The notes below the pieces were generated by a model, which saw only the letters and a list, made by a program, of their open reading frames with translations, made no database searches and had not been told where the DNA came from. Below are positions 47,754 to 56,440 of a DNA stretch of 64,000 bases, piece after piece. The stretch's first letter is position 1, and each line of letters begins with the position of its first letter. The translations under genes and the position numbers were made by a program. Source of the DNA: CAWCOU01 sp963797335 (GTDB lineage Bacteria; Pseudomonadota; Gammaproteobacteria; JAURND01); contig CAWCOU010000001.1 of the NCBI GenBank assembly GCA_963797335.1, positions 20,517-84,516 on the forward strand, given 5' to 3'.

Positions 47754-48879
47754 ATTGAGTACAACTCCTAATTCCCTGTATCTTGAGGGTGATAATCGCC
47801 AGCGTCAAACATTTGATGCCGGTGGGAATGTTGTCAATCAAGATTTTATTCGTAACGAAACAGCAGCGTTAAACCTCGTTTGGTTTAAAGGTGAAACCGA
47901 AGAGCAGCGCCAGGATTTAATCAATCATGTGAGTGCATTAGGTCCAGCGCCCAACTCTAAAATGGTCACTGAATTGATTATTGATCACGGCTGCCAGATT
48001 CTAGGAGTTGAAAAAGAACAATTAGAGTCAGCCCGTTGCTTATTAAGCCAAACGATAGCAGCGAAGGTAGGTGAACAATTAGCAGAAAAAGTAGCTGAGA
48101 AAATGCCAGGAAAACATTTAACTTTTGGCAATAAAAAAATCGTCCTGTCCGTAAATAATGACCGTCAATTGACAGCAACTGCCAAATTCGATCAATTAGC
48201 ACTCATCGATCCAAGTATTTTCGAGCCTGTTCCAGGCAGCGAAGAAGGAGAGTTGGCACCGCAATCAAGGCCCCTACCAGGTACTGTTACATTCCAATAC
48301 ACCGCCCCTGAACCTGGTGTCGCTACCATTGCCTGTCCCGATATCCAGTTGAGTGATCCTGACAGTATTTATCCATTGCTGCCAGAAATAAAGAAAAGCG
48401 AAAAACAAAAATCCTTTAGAAAGGAATTAGTGGGTGGTGCATTCGGTTCAGCATTGTTCGTTACCGGGCTGGCGTTATTTTTAATTCCAGGCGTTAATAT
48501 CATCAGTTGGCTTTGCTTCGCTGTGATGGCTTTAGGTTTGGTGATTGATATTATTAGTGCGGGATCAGTCATTAAGAACTTCAGGGGGACGGGATTGAAT
48601 AGGGAGAAAGGTAAGGAAGATATATCCTTGGAAACAGCCCCAAGCAAGCAAGGCACTAATGATTTCTCGAATATATTAACTTATGAAAAAAAACCACCGG
48701 TTAGTTTATCTAAAAGTGCCAGCAATTCTGGGTTTTTTGCAAGCGGTGAGAATGAATATACGCTGCCCCCAGCGCCGGTTTCTTCTTTTTTTAGTCCTAC
48801 GGAAAATAGTAATAGCCAGCTGGGTAAGACGGATTCGTCAACGGCAATAGAGTCATTGACGTTAGATACCTCGCATTAG
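47737..48879 (+). CDS. Hypothetical two-TM protein, partner of the preceding gene
   Basis: 380 residues. The start MPTTVKLSTTPN at 47737 has AGGAG 9 bases upstream and overlaps the preceding gene by 17 bases. Residues ~230-275 hold two membrane segments (GSALFVTGLALFLIPGVNII then CFAVMALGLVIDIIS). The C-terminal ~100 residues are polar, Ser-rich and possibly unstructured. Not recognised; an effector or inclusion-membrane role is only a guess from layout. Confidence 0.65.
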   Translation: MPTTVKLSTTPNSLYLEGDNRQRQTFDAGGNVVNQDFIRNETAALNLVWFKGETEEQRQDLINHVSALGPAPNSKMVTELIIDHGCQILGVEKEQLESARCLLSQTIAAKVGEQLAEKVAEKMPGKHLTFGNKKIVLSVNNDRQLTATAKFDQLALIDPSIFEPVPGSEEGELAPQSRPLPGTVTFQYTAPEPGVATIACPDIQLSDPDSIYPLLPEIKKSEKQKSFRKELVGGAFGSALFVTGLALFLIPGVNIISWLCFAVMALGLVIDIISAGSVIKNFRGTGLNREKGKEDISLETAPSKQGTNDFSNILTYEKKPPVSLSKSASNSGFFASGENEYTLPPAPVSSFFSPTENSNSQLGKTDSSTAIESLTLDTSH

Positions 48880-48915
48880 GGCTTGTTTACAAAAGTTCAA
48901 GTTTTCAGCCACAAC

Positions 48916-48991
48916 GGTGGGCACGCTGCGCTGTGCCCACCCTACGTCTCATCGCGTGTTTTTTTGGTGGGCAAAGCAAAGCGTGCCCACC
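48916..48991. repeat. Two related hairpins between converging genes
   Basis: GGTGGGCACGCTGCGCTGTG plus CCCACC (48916-48941) and a second GGTGGGCAAAGC...GCGTGCCCACC (48966-48991) form two stems of the same type. They lie between the converging membrane-protein and idi genes and could end transcription from both sides. Confidence 0.7.
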
Positions 48992-49002
48992 ATAAACGCT
49001 CC

Positions 49003-49584
49003 CTACAAGACAACCCGATAACGCTCCAACACCCGCGAATAAGTGGTTTTCAACTCCTGCCATTCCAACAAAAACCACGGAGTGAATTGTTGCGGTTGAT
49101 TTTCCAACTCCAATTCTAAAGCCCTACCACTAATAAAACGCCAGCTGGCAATCTCATTCTCATTAGCAAGCACCGGACCATTACAACGCCCCACAAACAC
49201 AGAACACAACTCATGCTCAGCGCCCAAATTCAGATAAGGAACCTGATACTTAAATTTATACAAATACTCCAATGCAGTATCCAACCCCAGCTCCTGGCTC
49301 AACCGACGCCGACAGGCCTGCGCCATATCTTCCCCACGCCGAGGATGACTGCAACAACTATTAGACCAATACAACGGCCATAAACGTTTTTGACGACTGC
49401 GTTGTTGTAATAACAACTCACCGTCATCATTAAAAATAAACAAAGAAAAGGCACGATGCAAAAGCCCATCCTTATCATGACACGTGAGCTTATCTTGATA
49501 ACCTATCTCATGATCCTCCTCATCCACCAATATAAGCGAATCAGAATCAAAAGAAACGACAGAATGCTGTACTTGTGATCGCAA
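49003..49584 (-). CDS. idi: Isopentenyl-diphosphate isomerase, type I
   Basis: 193 residues. Interconverts IPP and DMAPP. The Nudix-fold enzyme shows the active-site Cys in SNSCCSHPRRGE and the Glu in AEHELCSVF, with metal ligands around the HRAFSLFIF core. The start seems to be a TTG with GAGGGA about 9 bases upstream; no ATG fits. Its position next to the mevalonate genes, though on the opposite strand, completes a mevalonate-to-DMAPP route. In organisms using this route idi is essential. Confidence 0.93.
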   Translation of the reverse strand: MRSQVQHSVVSFDSDSLILVDEEDHEIGYQDKLTCHDKDGLLHRAFSLFIFNDDGELLLQQRSRQKRLWPLYWSNSCCSHPRRGEDMAQACRRRLSQELGLDTALEYLYKFKYQVPYLNLGAEHELCSVFVGRCNGPVLANENEIASWRFISGRALELELENQPQQFTPWFLLEWQELKTTYSRVLERYRVVL

Positions 49585-49678
49585 GTGATATTTCCCTCAC
49601 ATATATCTGAAATAATCTTCACATAGTAGCTGGAACTTAAATCAGTTTCACCTATTTCCGCCCCGGCATCCATGCTGG

Positions 49679-49976
49679 GCTAGGGTATGCACACATCTTT
49701 TTTTGTCAACTGTGAGTAGGCACCGGATTAACGATTAGCACTGTAAACCCCCTCTCCCGCGCGAGGAGTTTGGGCAAAAGCTGCAAACCTATTCGCGGGA
49801 GAGGGTAGGGGAGAGGGTAAAGTCTCGCGTTATCCATTCGCCCTCTCCCCAACCCTCTCCCGCGAACAAGTTCAAAGCCTTTATTCAAGCCCTCGCGCGG
49901 GAGAGGGGGCTTACAGTGCTAACCCCTAATCTAATACTCCCTCACAGTTGACAAAAAAAATGTGTGCATACCCTAG
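49679..49976. mobile_element. Palindromic MITE-like element, family A, full copy
   Basis: About 298 non-coding bases. The terminal inverted repeats (left CTAGGGTATGCACACAT, then a T-run and GTCAACTGTGAG) match over about 35 bases. The interior is itself a long imperfect palindrome with repeated GCGGGAGAGGG blocks. A 9-bp direct repeat CCATGCTGG flanks it at 49670-49678 and 49977-49985, as expected of transposition. There is no transposase, so it would depend on one elsewhere. Partial relatives are at 15970 and 26617. Confidence 0.85.
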
Positions 49977-50017
49977 CCATGCTGGAACGATGGTTCTATG
50001 ATTTACTGCCCAAGTAA

Positions 50018-50198
50018 GCATGAAGTATCCCAGGGGCTGGCTGCAAACCTTCTAATTCAGGGAGGAATTAGGGAGCGACGGATGTATTTATGCGTGTTTG
50101 CGGCCAGCCCCTGGGATACTTCATGCGTGAAGTGGCTCCGGTATCGAAGGCTAAAGGCAGAAACACTGCTATGATACTTCATGCGCGAAGTGGCTCCT
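50018..50198. repeat. Palindromic repeat, family C, with trailing half-sites
   Basis: The arms at 50018-50048 and 50096-50126 (around GTATCCCAGGGGCTGGCTGC) match at 30 of 31 positions. Smaller ACTTCATGCGTGAAGT-type palindromes follow at ~50118 and ~50177. It lies upstream of mvaA and could affect its leader. A half copy is at 6669. Confidence 0.8.
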
Positions 50199-50338
50199 AA
50201 CTCAAGAACGCGCATCATTCAGTGTCCAGGTAACCTCCCAAAACCCTTCAATTTCGCAGAAATTCCTGATATTCTGCATCGTTTTCTTGAAAAATTACCC
50301 ACAGAGGCAGCAAAAGCCCTGCGGAAGGAGTGGAACAA

Positions 50339-51421
50339 ATGATACAAACCGATTCAATCGCGGCAATCCCCATGAAAACCATCGGCCCCATCCGCATCAT
50401 CGGGCCAGAACTCCAAGAAGAAGTGATGGTCCCGCTTGCCACCTTTGAATCACCCCTCTGGCCCTCCACCAACCGCGGCGCCCGAGTATCCTGCCAAGTA
50501 GCAGGAATCCACGTCGTCATCATCAAAGACTGCATGACACGCTCCGTACTCGTAGAAGCCCCCGACGCCCAAGCCGCACATCGCATCGCTAACCACATCC
50601 AACAACAACGCCACCTACTCGCCGAAGTCGTCGCACGCACCAGCCGTTTCGCCACCCTCGAAGACTGCTTCAGCCAAATAGTCGGCAACTTACTATACCT
50701 ACGCTTCTCCCTGCAAACCGGCGATGCCGCTGGCCACAACATGGTCACCCAGGCCGCCGATGCCCTACTGACCTGGCTATTCGAACACTACCCCGAACTC
50801 CAATACGTCTCCATATCCGGCAACCTATGCATCGATAAAAAAGTCTCAGCCATTAACGGCTTACTAGGCCGTGGCAAATACGCGGTAGCTGAAATACTCA
50901 TCCCCCGCGCCATTTGCGAAAGCCGCCTAAAGACAACGCCCGAAAAAATCGTCGACCTCAACATCAAAAAAAACCTGCTAGGGACATTACTAGCCGGTGG
51001 CATTCGAACAGCGAATGCCCATTTCGCCAATATGTTACTGGGTTTCTATTTAGCCACCGGCCAAGATGCCGCTAATATAATCGAAGGCTCGCAAGGAATT
51101 GTGCACGCCGAAGTCCGCAACGATGGGCTCTACTTCTCCGTCACCTTGCCTAATATTATCGTCGGCGCCATCGGCAACGGCAAACATTTAGACTTCGTCC
51201 AGAACAACCTAAAAATGATGGGTTGCCTGGAAAATCGAGCTAAGGGCGATAATGGCCGCCGCTTGGCAGCCATCGCTGCTGCTACCGTTTTATGCGGAGA
51301 GCTGTCATTACTGTCAGCCCAAACCAATCAGGGCGAATTGATGCGAAGCCATATCCAATTGGAACGAAGAGGGGAACCGCTATCGGCCAGAAAGCTTGCT
51401 TGTGACCCTGTAACACCATGA
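50339..51421 (+). CDS. mvaA: Hydroxymethylglutaryl-CoA reductase
   Basis: 360 residues, catalytic domain only. The mevalonate-forming enzyme. Motifs: Glu in ATFESPLWPSTNRGAR, the dimer/cofactor loop TGDAAGHNMVTQA, catalytic Lys in DKKVSAINGLLGRGK, Asp in GFYLATGQDAANIIEGSQ and the C-terminal catalytic His in MRSHIQLE. The ATG at 50339 has AAGGAG 8 bases before it and is preferred to the GTG at 50330. Its stop overlaps the next gene's start by 4 bases. First gene of the mevalonate operon. Confidence 0.94.
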   Translation: MIQTDSIAAIPMKTIGPIRIIGPELQEEVMVPLATFESPLWPSTNRGARVSCQVAGIHVVIIKDCMTRSVLVEAPDAQAAHRIANHIQQQRHLLAEVVARTSRFATLEDCFSQIVGNLLYLRFSLQTGDAAGHNMVTQAADALLTWLFEHYPELQYVSISGNLCIDKKVSAINGLLGRGKYAVAEILIPRAICESRLKTTPEKIVDLNIKKNLLGTLLAGGIRTANAHFANMLLGFYLATGQDAANIIEGSQGIVHAEVRNDGLYFSVTLPNIIVGAIGNGKHLDFVQNNLKMMGCLENRAKGDNGRRLAAIAAATVLCGELSLLSAQTNQGELMRSHIQLERRGEPLSARKLACDPVTP

Positions 51422-52451
51422 GCTCAACCCTGCAAAGCCTAACGGTACGCACTCCCGGCAAGTTGATACTCTCCGGCGAACACGCCGTTGTTTACGGCAA
51501 TCCCGCATTAGCCATGGCGGTAGATCGCTATACTGATACCACCATTAGCCGCCAGATGGCACGAGAAAACATCCTCTTCCACCTCTTAAATTTCCGTTAC
51601 AGCAAAGCCTTCAGCCATACTGCTTTGCAGCGCATCAAACAAAGCATCCATAAACGCTATCAAAAATTCTTGCAGGGGAAATACGATATCCGCGACGTGC
51701 TAAAAGAACCGTTTGAGTTGATGCAATATGCCTTAACGCATTTTAGTGAAAACGTAAACTGCCACTGCCTCCCGGACTTACCATCCATACCGAATCCACG
51801 ATACCAATTGGCTGTGGGATGGGTTCTTCTGCTGCTGCCGTCGTGAGTCTGATGTATGGGGTAGCGCAGTTTCTAAAATTAGATATCGATTTACAAAGCT
51901 ATTATGAATTAGCCCGGGAAGGGGAGAACGTGCAACACGGGTATTCCAGTGGCATTGATGTTTATCTAGTCTTGCACGGAGGCTGCATTCGCTTTCAAAA
52001 AAATGGTCAGCACACCCCGCTGATTTTACCAGCGCAAAAACTATTGCTGGTCGATACCGGTGCGCCGGTGAGCAGCACTGGCGAATGTGTATGCCAAGTT
52101 GCCCCGCAGTTGTCCACGCAAGCCGCGTTATTAAAAGCATTTGCCGCCGCGACGCAGACCATGGAACAGGCCATTGTTCAGCAAGACCGTGAGCTGTTAA
52201 TCACGAGCATTCGAGAAAACCATCGATTATTAGTCGGTATTGGCGTCGTGCCCCAACAGGTCCAAGGTTTTATCGCCGAAATCGAACGCTTGAATGGTGC
52301 AGCCAAAATCTGTGGAGCAGGGGCAGTGCGTGGGGAAACGGCCGGCGTGTTATTAGTAGTAGTCGATGCGGATATTTCTGAGTTAATCAAGCAATACCAT
52401 TATCGGGCAATGCCTGTGCAAGGCGAATTGCTGGGGACTCGCGTCTTATGA
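51418..52451 (+). pseudogene. mvaK1: Mevalonate kinase, interrupted by a single-base frameshift
   Basis: The first part (51418-~51773) has the GHMP start TPGKLILSGEHAVVYG; the rest, in another frame, has GMGSSAAAVVSLMYGVAQF, GYSSGIDVYLVLHGG and GAGAVRGETAGVL. Adding one C in the CCC run at 51771-51773 restores a continuous family sequence of about 344 residues through GLTIHTESTIPIGCGMGSS. All other motifs are intact, so the break is recent, a sequencing error, or bypassed. It overlaps mvaA by 4 bases and the next kinase by 4. The symbol is tentative because two kinases are present. Confidence 0.85.
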
Positions 52452-53395
52452 AATACCGGTGTTCAGCGCCTGGGAGCGTGATGCTATTTGGTGAACATGC
52501 TGTGCTGCACGGAGCCCAGGCATTGTGTGGCGCGGTCTATCAACGGCTGCATGTGACGCTGACGCCGCGCAGCGATAAACAAGTGCAGCTGAATTCTGCA
52601 TTGGGTAATTGCCGATTTACACTGGATACGATGATAATCGCGCCACCGTTTCAGTTCGTGTTAACCGCTATCCAACAGTATTTACCGGAGCTGCCCAGCG
52701 GGTTTGAGCTCAGCTTAACTTCAGATTTTGCTCCTACCTTAGGATTGGGATCTTCGGCAGCGGCAACCGTGGCCACACTGGCAGTTATCGGTCAGTGGTT
52801 AAATAAAAGTCTGACTGCGGAACAATTGTACCAATTGGCGCGCGATGTTATCGTCACAGTGCAGGGTATGGGTTCTGGTGCAGATGTGGCTGCGGCAGCT
52901 TTTGGCGGTATTGTGGCTTATCGGTTGCAACCCTCATTACACATCCATTCTTTCCCATTCACACCAGAGATGGTCTTGGTTTATTCCGGTGCTAAAGTGC
53001 CGACGCCGGCGGTCATTCGCCACGTCGCCGAACGGCAAAAAGCCCAGCCTCAAAAATACCAAACCCTATTTCAAGCGATACACGATTGCGCCACGGCGGC
53101 TGTCGCGGCTTTGTCCGTTCCCAATTGGCAGCAGTGGGGGTCGTTAATGACAGAGCATCAACGCTTGCAAGAAGAGCTGGGTGTGAGTACGCCTTTACTG
53201 AACTCCTTAGTGTCCGATCTCTGTCAGCAACCGGGAGTATTGGGGGCGAAGATTTCCGGTTCGGGCATGGGTGATTGCGTGCTGGGCTTAGGCTCTATCG
53301 CTGATCATGTTTTTCCGCGCGATGAAGCGCAGCAGCGCTTAGGGGTGAGGCAAATTCCCATTCGCTTAAGCACCCAGGGAGTTTGTTATGAATAA
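52448..53395 (+). CDS. GHMP kinase, mevalonate or phosphomevalonate kinase
   Basis: 315 residues. N-terminal SAPGSVMLFGEHAVLHG, the ATP-binding PTLGLGSSAAATVATLA and the C-terminal GAKISGSGMGDCVLG are classical GHMP motifs, closest by eye to mevalonate kinase. Because the operon already has one kinase of this type and lacks an obvious separate phosphomevalonate kinase, this one may carry out the second phosphorylation. It overlaps the preceding gene by 4 bases and mvaD by 8. Confidence 0.85.
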   Translation: MKYRCSAPGSVMLFGEHAVLHGAQALCGAVYQRLHVTLTPRSDKQVQLNSALGNCRFTLDTMIIAPPFQFVLTAIQQYLPELPSGFELSLTSDFAPTLGLGSSAAATVATLAVIGQWLNKSLTAEQLYQLARDVIVTVQGMGSGADVAAAAFGGIVAYRLQPSLHIHSFPFTPEMVLVYSGAKVPTPAVIRHVAERQKAQPQKYQTLFQAIHDCATAAVAALSVPNWQQWGSLMTEHQRLQEELGVSTPLLNSLVSDLCQQPGVLGAKISGSGMGDCVLGLGSIADHVFPRDEAQQRLGVRQIPIRLSTQGVCYE

Positions 53396-54389
53396 AGTTG
53401 CCGTCGTTCAACGTTTGCTGGCCGGGCTAGCCCGGGAACCCATCAATACTCAGGCAGTGGCTTTTGCCCCCACCAATATCGCCTTGTGTAAATACTGGGG
53501 AAAACGGAACACCGAATTGAATTTACCCATGACTTCCAGTTTATCGATCAGTCTGGGGGATAAAGGCGCCACCACGGAAGTGGCGGAAATCCAAGGTCAG
53601 GATGAGATCTGGTTAAATCAGCAAAAAGTAGATCTTGGTACGACCTTTGCCCAACGCCTAGTGCAGTTTTTAGATTTATTCCGCCCGGCAGCGAAAGTAG
53701 CCTATCGTGTGCGCACCCAAATTAATATTCCAGTGGCAGCCGGGCTAGCCTCTTCTGCTTGCGGCTTTGCAGCAGTGGTGTTGGCTCTGGATAAACTCTA
53801 TGGCTGGGAATTAGACGAGTCGGCGCTGTCGATTATAGCGCGTTTAGGCAGCGGCAGTGCGGCTCGTTCGTTATGGCATGGCTTTGTCGAATGGCATGCT
53901 GGCATCGCTGAGGATGGTATGGATAGTTATGCTCAGCTACTGCCTTGGCAGTGGCCGCAACTGCGCATAGGCTTGCATATCATCAACTCGCAACAAAAAC
54001 CGCTTTCTTCGCGGGAAGCGATGCAACGAACCGTGGAAACGTCGCATTTATACGCGGCGTGGCCAACGCAGGTGGCAGCCGACTTACCGCGCCTCAAGCA
54101 GGCATTGGCCGCGCAAGATTTTCCGTTGTTCGGGGAAGTGGTGGAACGAAACGCCGCTGCCATGCACGCCACCATGGCATCGGCCTGGCCTGCTATCGTT
54201 TACTCTCAACCCGAGACTTTTTCAGCTATGCAAACCGTGTGGGGATTACGTCGCGACGGCATCCACGTGTATTATAGCCAAGATGCGGGGCCTAACTTGA
54301 AGCTACTTTTTTTAGACTCCAGTACCCCTACGATTCTCAAGGCTTTTCCACAATTGACCATCATATCCCCCTCAGAAAATGTACAGTGA
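53388..54389 (+). CDS. mvaD: Diphosphomevalonate decarboxylase
   Basis: 333 residues. Makes isopentenyl diphosphate. The N-terminal AFAPTNIALCKYWGKRN, the strand LNLPMTSSLSISLGD, the phosphate loop AAGLASSACGFAAV and GSGSAARSLWHGFVEWH are the family hallmarks, and the catalytic Asp lies in HVYYSQDAGPN. Starts 8 bases inside the preceding gene with GGAG upstream. It is the last intact gene before a stretch of broken genes. Confidence 0.95.
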   Translation: MNKVAVVQRLLAGLAREPINTQAVAFAPTNIALCKYWGKRNTELNLPMTSSLSISLGDKGATTEVAEIQGQDEIWLNQQKVDLGTTFAQRLVQFLDLFRPAAKVAYRVRTQINIPVAAGLASSACGFAAVVLALDKLYGWELDESALSIIARLGSGSAARSLWHGFVEWHAGIAEDGMDSYAQLLPWQWPQLRIGLHIINSQQKPLSSREAMQRTVETSHLYAAWPTQVAADLPRLKQALAAQDFPLFGEVVERNAAAMHATMASAWPAIVYSQPETFSAMQTVWGLRRDGIHVYYSQDAGPNLKLLFLDSSTPTILKAFPQLTIISPSENVQ

Positions 54390-54503
54390 CCGCCTTAGCA
54401 GTTGCCCCAGCCTTTGTTTTTCAGTTATCATCTCGCAATTGCCGCGCTTGGCGCTGCCAGACAACCTATTTGGAGCCGAAAGAACAATGAGGATTCCCGA
54501 ACA

Positions 54504-56094
54504 GTGAATCAAGTGAGTAGTTTAATTGCACTGGCAAAAGAGCGCGCGTCTTTATTTCCCGACACCATAGCCTACCAGTTCCTAACCGGCGCTGGCAGCT
54601 ATGATATGCTTTCCTATTCCGAGCTGGACTCGCGCGCCAAAGCGATAGCGGCGACGCTACAGCAATACAACGCTTACGGCCAGCGCGCCGTATTACTCTT
54701 ACCACCCGGCTTGGACTATGTCGCTGCCTTTTGGGGTTGTTTGTATGCAGGCGTTATTGCCGTGCCGGTTTATCCGCCGGGAAAAAATAGACACGTGCAA
54801 CGCTTGCGCACCATTGTCGAAAATGCCCAGGCAAAGTTTATTCTCACCCAACAAATTTTTGCCGATACGCCAGTGGCATCAGCCACGGTGCTGACCATGG
54901 AGAGCATCGATAAGCAAGTGGCATCGCAGTATCGAGAACTTTCTCCACAAGCAGATGAATTGGCTTTTCTACAATACACCTCAGGGTCTACGACGGAACC
55001 CAAAGGTGTCATGATTAGCCACGGCAATATCCTCGCCAATCGAACCGCTTGCAACGTAATTTTGGTCAAGATTGCGACGTCACCTGTTCTTGGCTGCCCC
55101 CTTACCACGATATGGGGTTAATTGCTGGCATCCTCTTGCCGCTGTATTTAAAAGCACGGGCTATTTTAATGCCGCCCTCGTATTTTCTACAATCGCCGCT
55201 GCGCTGGTTACAAATTATTTCCCAAAAACGGGTGGTCTTATCCGGCGGTCCTAATTTTGCGCATCATTTGTGTGCGAACAAAGTAACCGAAGAACAAATA
55301 GCGCAGTTTGATCTCAGCAGTTGGCGGTATGCCGTGAATGGGGCAGAGCCGATCCGAGAAACCACGTTACAACGATTATTAAAACTTTTGCTAAGGCGAA
55401 TTCCGCGCTGACGCCTTTTATCTTTGCTACGGTTTAAGCGGAAGCCACGCTGACGTTAACCGGCGGCGAATACCAAGCAAATACGCATGCGGAAACAGCG
55501 CCTTTGGTCAATCGTGGCTCTGCTCAAATCGAAGATTTGGTTCGTATCGTCGATCCCACCACCGGCAACCCACGGCAGACGGGCAAGTCGGAGAAATTTG
55601 GGCCAGTGGTCCGAGCATCGCCCGCGGTCATTGGCAAAATCCCCAACTGACGGAAGCCATGTTCCAGGCGCAACAGGCAGATACTCCCGGCATTCCGTAT
55701 CTCCGTACTGGGGATTTGGCGTCATGCAAAAAAATAATTTATACGTGACAGGGCGTAGCAAAGATTTAATTATCATCAATGGCACTAACTATTACCGACA
55801 GATTTGGAATTAGCGGTGACGGAAAGTGACCCCGCCTTTCAAATGCACGGAGCAGCCGCATTTACAGTCGAGATCGACGAATGCGACAATTGGTGGTGTT
55901 GCAGAAATCAACGCGAGAAACTGCTTAGGTTGGACGCCGATACTGCCTTGCGTGCCATCGAAGCTGCGTTATCAACGGAATACGGTCTACCTGTGCACAG
56001 AATCGCGTTATTAAAACCGTATGCATTGCCGAAAACCTCCAGTGGTAAAATTCAGCGCTGGGTTTGTCGCCAACAATTTTTAGCAATGAGTTAA
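54504..56094 (+). pseudogene. Fatty acyl-AMP ligase remnant
   Basis: Recognised across several frames. The first (54504 to ~55046) has LSYSELDSRAKAIAATL and the AMP-binding LQYTSGSTTEPKGVMISHGN. The second (55049-55411) has SWLPPYHDMGLIAGILLPL and RYAVNGAEPIRETT. A third begins with CYGL/EATL near 55430, and the last frames hold YLRTGDLAF, LYVTGRSKDLIIINGTNYY and KTSSGKIQR. At least five indels separate them. FAAL enzymes adenylate fatty acids and load an acyl carrier protein; a related ligase loads the ACP in bacterial ceramide synthesis. The likely start is the GTG at 54504. Confidence 0.88.
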
Positions 56095-56162
56095 AAACTG
56101 TTGCCGGTTGGGACCGTAACCCGATCGCCATGCTGACCACGAATGAAGCCACAACAATGACA

Positions 56163-56440
56163 AGCTATCTGCCACTCACCAGCAGATCTGTGCCTGGCTG
56201 ACCAAGCGGTTTGCTCAACACCTGCGTTTGGATGAATCAAAAATTCCAGCCGATAAGAATTTAGCAGAGCTGGGAGTTAAATTCATTAACCGCCGCGGAA
56301 TCGGGCAGTGAAATATTTAATAAAAACGGCAGGCGCTACGCATCATCACACTGATCGAACAACAAACTATCGATCAACTGGCGGATTTTTTTATTCTTCA
56401 TCGTCATGAAAATGAGGCTGGTTCTGCTCACAAACCGGAT
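56163..56440 (+). pseudogene. Acyl-carrier-protein-like remnant
   Basis: QQICAWLTKRFAQHLRLDES and KNLAELGV, then after a frameshift NSLTAAESGSEIF. This is the ACP pattern around the phosphopantetheine site, although the usual DSL reads NSL here (Asp to Asn; Ser kept). No start codon is clear between it and the ligase or the PLP enzyme, so it may have been a domain of a longer fused protein. Non-functional as read. Confidence 0.65.

Noticed and set aside
49706..49888. 60-codon open frame in the family-A element (and a similar one at 15965)
   Set aside because: The frame arises from the palindromic repeat itself, recurs in each copy and has no ribosome site.
50248..50748. 166-codon open frame antisense to mvaA
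   Set aside because: Lies opposite a certain gene and its composition is that of a complementary shadow.
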